Origin: Ruminococcus sp.
GTDB taxonomy: Bacteria; Bacillota; Clostridia; Oscillospirales; Ruminococcaceae
DNA: 33,862 nucleotides
Direction of reading: 5' to 3'
Assembly (NCBI GenBank): GCA_017634275.1
Contig: JAGBNQ010000004.1
Coordinates: 1 to 33,862, forward strand
Shown: positions 23,621-30,491 of the stretch, one piece after another
Layout: each line of letters begins with the position of its first letter
Numbering within the stretch: position 1 is the stretch's first letter
Position numbers and translations under genes: made by a program
The notes under the pieces: model-generated
Databases searched by the model: none
The model's input: the letters and a program-made list of their open reading frames with translations, nothing else
What the model was told of the DNA's origin: nothing

Positions 23621-24337
23621 TCAGTCCTTAAGCCAAGAAGATCTTTTTGCTGCAAGCAGCGCTTTGAAAATATCTATATCATCTACAGTTGTGAGCTTGA
23701 TATTCTTTTCCGAGCCGTTTGAGAAATACACCTGCTTACCCATTTCTATCATAAGCGTGCATGAGGCTACGGAATTTGTAATGCCTGCTTTAAGTGCATC
23801 TCTGTGGAGCTGCGCGATATCGCCTATCTTAAAGCCCTGAGGTGTCTGTGTTCTCTTAAGCCTGTCACGGGGATAGCTGCCCGTTGACATCACAGCGTCC
23901 TCGGTCTGGAGCATAGCCTCGGCACATGGAATAACGGTTATCGCATTTCCGTATTTTCTTGTTTTGGTTATACAATCGGAAATGATCTCTGCCGACACCA
24001 TAGGTCTGATAGCATCATGGATAAGCACGATATCGTCCTTATCGAACTGCTTTTCAAGCTCAAAAACGCCGTTTCTGATAGAGCTTTGCCCGTTCTCGCC
24101 GCCGGGAACGATCACCTTAAGCTTTGAGATATTAAACTGCTTTGCATAAGCCTGCAAAACGTGTTCCCACCCGTCAATGCAAACCACCGCGATAGCATCT
24201 ATCTCGGGGTGAGACTGAAATGCCTCGAGGGTATAAACAATTACAGGCTTTTCATTTACCGTAATAAACTGCTTTGGGATATCCTGATGCATTCTGTTGC
24301 CGGAGCCGCCGGCGATTATAAGTGCGATATTGCTCAT
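23621..24337 (-). CDS. IspD/TarI-like cytidylyltransferase
   Basis: Transfers CMP from CTP to a phosphorylated alcohol or sugar. 238 residues with AGGSGNRM (9-16) and PKQF, the CTP site, then HDAIRPMVS, RTQTPQGFK and GSEKNIKLTTVDDI near the C-terminus. These motifs are shared by IspD (methylerythritol phosphate), TarI (ribitol phosphate) and capsular enzymes. Its place between an SDR and LicD inside a glycan operon argues for a capsular CDP-donor over isoprenoid synthesis. AAAGGAGAT precedes the ATG. Confidence 0.88.
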   Translation of the reverse strand: MSNIALIIAGGSGNRMHQDIPKQFITVNEKPVIVYTLEAFQSHPEIDAIAVVCIDGWEHVLQAYAKQFNISKLKVIVPGGENGQSSIRNGVFELEKQFDKDDIVLIHDAIRPMVSAEIISDCITKTRKYGNAITVIPCAEAMLQTEDAVMSTGSYPRDRLKRTQTPQGFKIGDIAQLHRDALKAGITNSVASCTLMIEMGKQVYFSNGSEKNIKLTTVDDIDIFKALLAAKRSSWLKD

Positions 24338-24359
24338 AATTAGTTCTATCTCCTTTAAC

Positions 24360-25118
24360 TCATCTGTGCATAGGCTTTCTGTCCTTTTGCTCGGGAGGTG
24401 TCATATAATCCCCGTAAAGGACGGTCAGATATCTGTCATAGCCGCTTATCGACATAAATCTTCTTCCTTCAAAATCCACATCGGTATAGCCGCTTATGAC
24501 CTCCTTTTCAAACCTTAATCTGCCTATCTGGTCAAACCAGGTATTATATATGTTTACAAAGCTGTAATCATCACTAAAGCCGCTCCATTTTGAGAGCCTG
24601 CTATACCAGCGCAGCTTTGTTCTCTTTGAAAAAAGCCTGCCGACTGCCCACGTTACAAAAAGCAGCACCCTATAAAGCGGTGAGAATGAGCTGTAATCAT
24701 TATTATCCTTAAGCATTCCCTGAAGGAACTTAAGCATAAGCACCTTTACCTTTGCCGCAAGTCTGCTCTCGGGAACGGGGTCAAACACAAACAGGTCGAT
24801 ACAGCCCAATTCCTTATCCATATCGGGGTTATCCTTTTTTGTGATACGCTTTACCCACGATTTTCCGACTATCTTATAATCATCTGACATATATTTTTTA
24901 TATGCGCGCAAAAACTTATAGTAATTCCTGCGGTCAAACATTATATCCATATCATCGTCCCACGGAATATAGCCCTTATCCCTAACCGCCCCAAGCAGCG
25001 TTCCGCCCGAAAGGCTGTATTTTATATTATGCTCACGGCAGCATTTATCTACATCGTCGATGATGGATAAAAGGTAGAGATGAATTTGTTGGTTTCCATA
25101 TTCATTTAATGTATCCAT
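24360..25118 (-). CDS. LicD-family phosphotransferase
   Basis: 252 residues of the LicD family, which transfers phosphocholine or another phospho-substituent from a CDP-carrier to a glycan. Motifs: SLSGGTLLGAVRDKGY (35-50), IPWDDDMDIMFDR with the metal-binding Asp cluster at 54-58, CIDLFVFDPV, and LYGDYMTPPE near the C-terminus. No choline uptake or kinase gene (LicA/LicB) and no choline cytidylyltransferase (LicC) is present; the neighbouring IspD/TarI-like enzyme and SDR more likely supply the donor. GGGAGG precedes the ATG. Confidence 0.9.
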   Translation of the reverse strand: MDTLNEYGNQQIHLYLLSIIDDVDKCCREHNIKYSLSGGTLLGAVRDKGYIPWDDDMDIMFDRRNYYKFLRAYKKYMSDDYKIVGKSWVKRITKKDNPDMDKELGCIDLFVFDPVPESRLAAKVKVLMLKFLQGMLKDNNDYSSFSPLYRVLLFVTWAVGRLFSKRTKLRWYSRLSKWSGFSDDYSFVNIYNTWFDQIGRLRFEKEVISGYTDVDFEGRRFMSISGYDRYLTVLYGDYMTPPEQKDRKPMHR

Positions 25119-25153
25119 AAAATCCTCCCAAAGCCCGGCTTAAAGTGATATCA

Positions 25154-26299
25154 CTATATTCCAAGCGAAGTAAGAACAACATCAAGCCTTTTAACAAATG
25201 CACTTTCAGTAAAATACGCCTTATATACTTTCCGCACTCTTTCAGCTGTTTCTTCAGTGCAGCTATGATAATACTCAATTATTTCATCAGCCGTATTTTC
25301 TGCATTTGAAACATTTACTCCTATATTATATTTTTCCACTATTTTTGAAGTGTCACCCTTAATATTATTAATGATAGGCAAGCCGTAGGATAAATAGTCT
25401 ATACTCTTTATACTAAGCCCTACCTCAACGGTATCCTTCATTATATTCATTCCGAAATCGCAGTTTGACAAGACAGAGAACTTGACCTTTTCATCAAACG
25501 TTTTTCCATAATATCGAACAACAGCCCCTACAGACTTCAATCTCTCAAGAAAGCTGTCTTTATTCTCACCGTCACCGATTATATCGTATTCAACAGCATA
25601 GCCCTTATCAAAAAGTGATCTTGTAATGCCACAGATCTTATCAATATCTATAATATTATTAATACTGCCGACATAGCCTATACTGATCCTTTTTTCAAAG
25701 TGATCCTTTTTCTTAGCCTGAAATCCAACGTTGCTCGGTTCTTTCTTAAAAAGATAAAGAGTTTTGACTCTGCTCTTATCTCTGACATATCTATAAATAT
25801 CTCTATAATAAAGTGAGCATTCAAGAAAAACGTGATCCGCACGGCGTATACTTCTATTGCGCATATTCTTCCACGCCTTTATCATAGGCAGGCCTCTTAA
25901 TCGGTCTAAAGGCATAGTCTCAGGCCACATATCAATAATATCTACTATATACTTGACCTCAGGGTGAGCCTTTATGTATCTTAAGCAGTATTCCCCGCTG
26001 TTATTCGGAGGAAACAGAAGATAAATAAGATCGGGCTTTACAGTCTTAAGCGCTTTACCGACGCCTCTGCCAAAAGAGAGGTGCGATATTATCCTTTGAA
26101 CGGATAAATTCTTCTTATAAGCAGGAACATGGATATATGTGCATTCATCATTAATTGTTTTTCTGTACGTTTTGTTTATATGGTCATAATCAGATGTTAA
26201 AACCATAACACTATACCCCTTGCTCATCAGGCATTCCCTGACAGCACATATGCGCTTTTCATACCAATCAAAGCAGCTTATGATCAAAGCCTTCTTCAT
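25154..26299 (-). CDS. Family 4 glycosyltransferase
   Basis: 381-residue GT-B enzyme. The N-terminal domain starts ALIISCFDWYEKRICAVREC and includes IVDIIDMWPETM, seen in WbpH/WbnK-like proteins. The C-terminal donor domain has ISIGYVGSINNIIDID, YDIIGDGENKD and the E-X7-type donor segment VEVGLSIKSIDYLSYGLPII. It probably adds the second sugar after the initiating one. AAGGAG precedes the ATG. AT-rich by eye. Confidence 0.9.
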   Translation of the reverse strand: MKKALIISCFDWYEKRICAVRECLMSKGYSVMVLTSDYDHINKTYRKTINDECTYIHVPAYKKNLSVQRIISHLSFGRGVGKALKTVKPDLIYLLFPPNNSGEYCLRYIKAHPEVKYIVDIIDMWPETMPLDRLRGLPMIKAWKNMRNRSIRRADHVFLECSLYYRDIYRYVRDKSRVKTLYLFKKEPSNVGFQAKKKDHFEKRISIGYVGSINNIIDIDKICGITRSLFDKGYAVEYDIIGDGENKDSFLERLKSVGAVVRYYGKTFDEKVKFSVLSNCDFGMNIMKDTVEVGLSIKSIDYLSYGLPIINNIKGDTSKIVEKYNIGVNVSNAENTADEIIEYYHSCTEETAERVRKVYKAYFTESAFVKRLDVVLTSLGI

Positions 26300-26326
26300 T
26301 ATTAAAATCTCCTTGCGCCGCGATAA

Positions 26327-27913
26327 TCAATCATACAACCCATTCTCATTTCTGAAATGAACCGCCTTCATTCCAAGTGCAAGCGGTGCTTTAAAATCCT
26401 TAGCGGAATTATCGCCGACATACATCATTTTTTCAAACGCAACACCGAGCCGCCTCTGCATTATACGAAACGCTATATCGCACGGCTTGCGGAAAGCCGC
26501 GCCGCCAAGCTCATCGGTGATTATTATATTCTCCTCAAACAGCTCATAAAGCCCGAGCGCTCCGATCTTATTTCTCTGCCCTTCGGGTCTGCCGTCGGTT
26601 ATCAGCCCCAAGGCTATCCCTTTAGCTTTAAGGCGGTCTATCATTTCCCAGACGCCCTCATACAAGCAAAGCTTTGGGATATTATATCTGTAGGCCTTAA
26701 GGCAGTCAGCCTTTTTATCAGTCTGCCCTATCTCTTCAAGGAGCTTGTCTATCGCAGGCTCGCCGTTTTCAAAAAGCTGCCAAAGTCTGTCAGAATACTC
26801 CTCATTCCCAAGAAACTCGGCCACGGCCTTATAGCCGCACTTTACATAATCCTTTTCGGGATAAAGGGTATCATCAAGGTCAAAGATAACGGCCGCTGTC
26901 CCCAGCTCATCACAAAGCTTGTCAAGCTCTGTGAGCGAATTTGTTTCATAAGCCTTGCCGATGCAAACGCTTTGGTCAAATCTGCTGTAGACCTCTGCAT
27001 CTCTTGCGGCGTTTTCTATATAGCCGGTCTTTTCGCCCAAAAGCATCCTTATGCATTCCCGTGCGCTGTCAGCACCTGCTTTGATGCTTAACGGCGCGCC
27101 GCCGCCAAAGCGCGGATTTATCTCGATATAATAATTATCCCCCGTAGCACTCTGCCTTATGAGCTGAACGGTTATAGCCCCCTTAGGCTTAAAATCCGCA
27201 AGGAGCTTTTTGCACTCATTTATCATAGTTTCATCATTTGCTATCTGAGTTTTGAGTACCTCACCGCTCCTTACAGCAAGCCTTTCACGCGGAGTTATGA
27301 ATATCGGCTCGCCGTCAAGGTCACAAAACGCATCTATAGTATACTCTCTGCCTTCGATAAAGGGCTGAACTATATAATCATCCACCCTTGCGGCATAGGT
27401 CTTAAGCTCCTGCTCGTTATTCACCTTATATGCATTTATACTCGAACTGCCGTCCTTCGGCTTTATAAAAGCAGGATAGCCGCCCGTATATTTTGTGTAG
27501 TCATCAACAGGCCTTGGTGAATTCAGCCCACAGCTTATGAAATAATCCGCAGTAAGCCTTTTATCTCTGCAAAGCCCTATCTTTTCAGGCGCCGCGATAA
27601 GCACCTTAGTACCTATCTTATCAAAAGCGCCAGCACCTTCGGAAAGCTTAAGAAGGTCTGTATCAATAGTCGGGATAAGGGCAGATATCTGCTCGCGCTC
27701 ACATATTTCAAGCAGCTGAGAAATATACTCGGGGTCGCTTATCCGCTTTACGATAACAGTCTTATCGCAGAACAAGAGCGCAGGGGCGCTGTCTGTAATA
27801 TCCGCGCCGTATATAACAAGTTTCGCCTTAAGCTCATCGGCAGCCCGTCTGAAAGCCTGCATAAGCTCAACGCGCCTGCCAACGCTTGTAAATAATATCC
27901 TCAGCTCTTTCAT
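26327..27913 (-). CDS. ATP-grasp ligase fused to a HAD-family phosphatase
   Basis: 528 residues in two parts. Residues 1-325 resemble carbamoyl-phosphate-synthase-like ATP-grasp enzymes: FTSVGRRVELMQAF, PTIDTDLLKLSE, KPKDGSSSIN (151-160) and EINPRFGGGAPLSI (264-277). Residues 340-528 are a HAD hydrolase: FDLDDTLYP with nucleophile Asp345, LITDGRPEGQ, and RKPC with YVGDNSAKDF. ATP-grasp enzymes join a carboxylate to an amine or similar through an acyl phosphate; the HAD part would remove a phosphate. A ligase that decorates a sugar with an amino acid or makes its precursor is possible, but the substrate is unknown. The ATG abuts the stop of the sugar transferase gene (TAAATG). Confidence 0.88.
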   Translation of the reverse strand: MKELRILFTSVGRRVELMQAFRRAADELKAKLVIYGADITDSAPALLFCDKTVIVKRISDPEYISQLLEICEREQISALIPTIDTDLLKLSEGAGAFDKIGTKVLIAAPEKIGLCRDKRLTADYFISCGLNSPRPVDDYTKYTGGYPAFIKPKDGSSSINAYKVNNEQELKTYAARVDDYIVQPFIEGREYTIDAFCDLDGEPIFITPRERLAVRSGEVLKTQIANDETMINECKKLLADFKPKGAITVQLIRQSATGDNYYIEINPRFGGGAPLSIKAGADSARECIRMLLGEKTGYIENAARDAEVYSRFDQSVCIGKAYETNSLTELDKLCDELGTAAVIFDLDDTLYPEKDYVKCGYKAVAEFLGNEEYSDRLWQLFENGEPAIDKLLEEIGQTDKKADCLKAYRYNIPKLCLYEGVWEMIDRLKAKGIALGLITDGRPEGQRNKIGALGLYELFEENIIITDELGGAAFRKPCDIAFRIMQRRLGVAFEKMMYVGDNSAKDFKAPLALGMKAVHFRNENGLYD

Positions 27914-28693
27914 TTATTCTTCCACCCTTAAGTCAGCTATTTCACTGCCGTAAAATTCTTCCATAGTAGCACAGGTATCAGAGCTGATGCCCTGCCTTTT
28001 GAGAACTGTAAGAACAGTATCCTTTATTATTCCGACATCGCCTTTAAATGTGATATCGTCAACATATTTTACATCCCAGTCAAACTTTTCTTCCCAGCTT
28101 ATGGCATTTCTGCCGCGAACCTGTGCAAGCCCCGTAAACCCGGGCTTTACCTCGTGCCTTCTTGCCTGATGCTCGTTATATCTGGGCAAATACCTCACCA
28201 ACAACGGCCTCGGCCCTACGACTGCCATATCGCCCTTTACCATATTTATAAGCTCGGGCAGCTCGTCAAGGCTTGTTGCCCTAAGCGCCTTGCCAAAATC
28301 GGTAAGCCTTTGCTCATCGGGGAGCAGTTCACCGTTTTCATCGCGCTCATCGGTCATCGTGCGGAATTTATATAGCTTGAATATCTTTTCATTCTTACCC
28401 GGGCGCTCCTGAGTAAACAGCACGGGCGAGCCGAGCTTTACCCTTACAAGCACCGCCGTGACCAGAAGAACGGGCGAGAACACTATAAGCGCCCCCGTGC
28501 TTAAAAAGCAGTCAAGCGGCCTTTTTATAAACCTCTCATATATGCCCTTTGGCTTATGCAGCACCTCTTTGCCTTTATCCGCAAGCTCCTCTATCCTCTC
28601 GCAGATAAACGCTATAAAAGCAGCCGCCGCAGCGATAGCCGTTATAACAGCCGCTATCTTCAAAAATGCCTTAATTATCCTTTTGCCGCTCAT
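27914..28693 (-). CDS. Initiating sugar-1-phosphate transferase (PglC/WcaJ-like)
   Basis: Transfers a sugar-1-phosphate to undecaprenyl phosphate, starting each repeat unit. 259 residues: an N-terminal transmembrane helix (about 8-28), then the bacterial sugar transferase domain with IKRPLDCFLSTGALIVFSP, FTQERPGKNEKIFKLYKFRT, TSLDELPELINMVKGDM and VVGPRPLL. It is the short, PglC-like form without the four extra helices of WbaP. Coupled by an ATGA overlap to the PglE-like aminotransferase, which suggests that the first sugar is an amino-dideoxy sugar such as an N-acetylated bacillosamine type. Confidence 0.93.
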   Translation of the reverse strand: MSGKRIIKAFLKIAAVITAIAAAAAFIAFICERIEELADKGKEVLHKPKGIYERFIKRPLDCFLSTGALIVFSPVLLVTAVLVRVKLGSPVLFTQERPGKNEKIFKLYKFRTMTDERDENGELLPDEQRLTDFGKALRATSLDELPELINMVKGDMAVVGPRPLLVRYLPRYNEHQARRHEVKPGFTGLAQVRGRNAISWEEKFDWDVKYVDDITFKGDVGIIKDTVLTVLKRQGISSDTCATMEEFYGSEIADLRVEE

Positions 28694-29961
28694 TCAAAAC
28701 ATCTCCTGACAGCCTCGATTATAACGTCCTGCTGCTCGGGCGTCATTTTATTGTCGCTCGGCAGGCAGAGGCCGCGCTCGAATATATCGGCGCCAACGTC
28801 CTCGAATGAGCCCTCGATATATGCATTTGTCCTTGCCCTTCCGTTGCCGCAGGCTGTGATAAAGGGGTTGTTTCTGTATATGGGCTGCATATGCATAGGT
28901 TTCCATATCGGCCTGCCCTCGGCATTTATCGCAGCTATTTTTTCAAGTATCTCTGTAGGGCAGCTCTTGCCCTTCTCGTGGATATAGAGAGCCTCGCGCT
29001 CGCCCCTTACCTGCCTGCACATAGCGTCCTTATCAATAAGCAGGCAGCTAAGCCAGAAATTAGGTGAGCTGTTATTCTCATCATAAGGGTTCATGCTCAC
29101 GGGCAGCCCCTTAAAGCCCTCCTTATACCTTTCATAGATAGCCCTTTTCTGAGCGATATGCTCCTCAAGGTAGGGCATCTGCCCTCTTATAACACCTGCT
29201 ATGACGTTGCTCATTCTGTAGTTATAGCCTATCTCCTCATGCTGATACCATGCGGCGGCCTCGCGGCTCTGTGTGCTCCACTTGCGCACCTTTTCGGCGT
29301 CCTCCCTGCTGTCTGTCAGGAACATTCCGCCTGCCGAGCCCGTGATTATCTTGTTGCCGTTAAAGGATATAGCGTTATAGTCACCGAAATTGCCTGTCTG
29401 CCTGCCCTTATAGGTCGCGCCAAAGCTTTCTGCCGCGTCCTCTATGATAAGCGCGCCGTGCTTGTCGCATATCGCCCTTATCTCGTCGATCTTGGCAGGT
29501 GTGCCGTAAAGGTGAACAAGCACTACGAGCCTTACCTCGGGGTATATCTCAAATGCCTTTTCAAGTGCTTTGGGATCCATATTCCATGTATCGCGCTCTG
29601 TGTCGATAAATACAGCCTCGCCGTCCTCATAGGCTATGGAATTTATCGTTGCATCAAAGGTCATATCCGCGCAGAACACCTTTCTTCCCTTAAGCGTTCC
29701 CTCATCGGGGCGCGGTGCGCCGTAAAGCCTCTCGCCTGCAAGCTTTGTTGCAAGGTGGAGCGCTGCCGTGCCGCAGGTAAGCGCCACTGCATATTTACAC
29801 CCCACATATTCCGCCACAAGGCGCTCTATCTCATTGATGTTAGCGCCGACCGTACTCATCCAGTTAGTTTCATACGCCTCGGTAACATATTTAAGCTCAT
29901 CACCGTGCATTGTAGGTGATGAGAGCCATATCTTCTTTTCAAACGGCTTAAGCTCGCTCAT
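28690..29961 (-). CDS. DegT/DnrJ/EryC1 nucleotide-sugar aminotransferase (PglE-like), first gene of the operon
   Basis: 423-residue PLP enzyme, probably aminating carbon 4 of a UDP-4-keto-6-deoxy-HexNAc. Motifs: LSSPTMHGDELKYVTEAY, CGTAALHLATKLAG, IIEDAAESFGATYKG, and the Schiff-base Lys204 in SFNGNKIITGSAGG. I start at 29961 because AGAGGA lies upstream and MSELKPFEKKIWLSSP is where family alignment begins; an in-frame ATG at 30033 lies inside the leader hairpin region. The 4,6-dehydratase (PglF type) and acetyltransferase (PglD type) that would complete the pathway are not in the window. Confidence 0.9.
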   Translation of the reverse strand: MSELKPFEKKIWLSSPTMHGDELKYVTEAYETNWMSTVGANINEIERLVAEYVGCKYAVALTCGTAALHLATKLAGERLYGAPRPDEGTLKGRKVFCADMTFDATINSIAYEDGEAVFIDTERDTWNMDPKALEKAFEIYPEVRLVVLVHLYGTPAKIDEIRAICDKHGALIIEDAAESFGATYKGRQTGNFGDYNAISFNGNKIITGSAGGMFLTDSREDAEKVRKWSTQSREAAAWYQHEEIGYNYRMSNVIAGVIRGQMPYLEEHIAQKRAIYERYKEGFKGLPVSMNPYDENNSSPNFWLSCLLIDKDAMCRQVRGEREALYIHEKGKSCPTEILEKIAAINAEGRPIWKPMHMQPIYRNNPFITACGNGRARTNAYIEGSFEDVGADIFERGLCLPSDNKMTPEQQDVIIEAVRRCFE

Positions 29962-30064
29962 AACACTCTTCCTCTCATAGCAGAAATTGCCGCCATGCCG
30001 TGATTTTTCGGCATTTTCCGTTTTTAGCGACACTTACTCATACTAAAAATAATCATTCTTAAAA

Positions 30065-30093
30065 ATTATATCAAATTTTTTATACTATGTCAA
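30065..30093 (-). promoter_or_regulatory. Consensus sigma-A promoter of the polysaccharide operon
   Basis: On the minus strand TTGACA (30093-30088), 17 bases and TATAAT (30070-30065): a perfect match. Transcription would start near 30058, leaving a leader of about 97 bases that contains a 6-bp hairpin (ATGCCG / CGGCAT, 29995-30014). No other convincing promoter or terminator is seen in the next 21 kb. Confidence 0.92.
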
Positions 30094-30194
30094 GAGATAG
30101 TTCCTTAATTTGGCATATTAACAAGTTTTTTTATATGGCAGGCAGTATTATTAGGACAACTTTTAACCGCAGACAAGTGCCGTGCATTATATTA

Positions 30195-30395
30195 CGGCCT
30201 TTTTACTTTTGCGCCAAAGGTAAGATGAATTGAAGTTTGGCGAAGGGGGTGCTTTCCTTCAAATCCCCCACAAATTCCAATCCGTCGGCGCGAGCCGACA
30301 CAATTATTATTCATTATTCACTATTCATTATTCATTATTCATTGCTTGTGGGGCAAAGCCCCACAAATTCCGTTTTTCTCGGGAACACTTTTGTA
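30195..30395. repeat. Intergenic mosaic repeat, short copy
   Basis: The ends match the copy at 8531-8865 (CGGCCTTTTTACTTTT on the left, CTCGGGAACACTTTTGTA on the right), but the middle is different. It holds a hairpin GTCGGC-GCGA-GCCGAC (30284-30299), a run of ATTATTC/ATTCATT direct repeats (30304-30343) and a 9-bp stem TTGTGGGGC-AAA-GCCCCACAA (30346-30366). CCCCACAAATTCC occurs on both sides of the insert. No gene is seen in 30094-30412. Confidence 0.7.
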
Positions 30396-30412
30396 TAATA
30401 GGGGTCATATTA

Positions 30413-30441
30413 TTGACAAAACAGTGATTTTATGATAAACT
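30413..30441 (+). promoter_or_regulatory. Sigma-A promoter of the dockerin protein gene
   Basis: TTGACA (30413-30418), 17 bases, TAAACT (30436-30441). It supports the start at 30492, since an in-frame ATG at 30432 lies within the promoter itself. Confidence 0.75.
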
Positions 30442-30491
30442 TATTATATAATGTTAATAAGTTTCACGATAAGATATGTGAGGTGTTAAAT

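Noticed and set aside
23621-24337. Housekeeping isoprenoid enzyme IspD
   Set aside because: Motifs alone would allow it, but its place between an SDR and LicD within a capsule operon and the lack of any isoprenoid gene nearby favour a glycan role.
28743-29919. Overlapping frames opposite and within the PglE-like gene
   Set aside because: They are shadows of a gene with complete aminotransferase motifs; none has a ribosome binding site or a recognisable domain.
2902-29961. Dedicated flagellin glycosylation island
   Set aside because: Flagellins lie near a glycan operon with amino-sugar genes, but yhaM and repeats separate them, no Maf-like or other flagellin glycosyltransferase is seen, and Wzx/Wzy genes fit a surface polysaccharide better.
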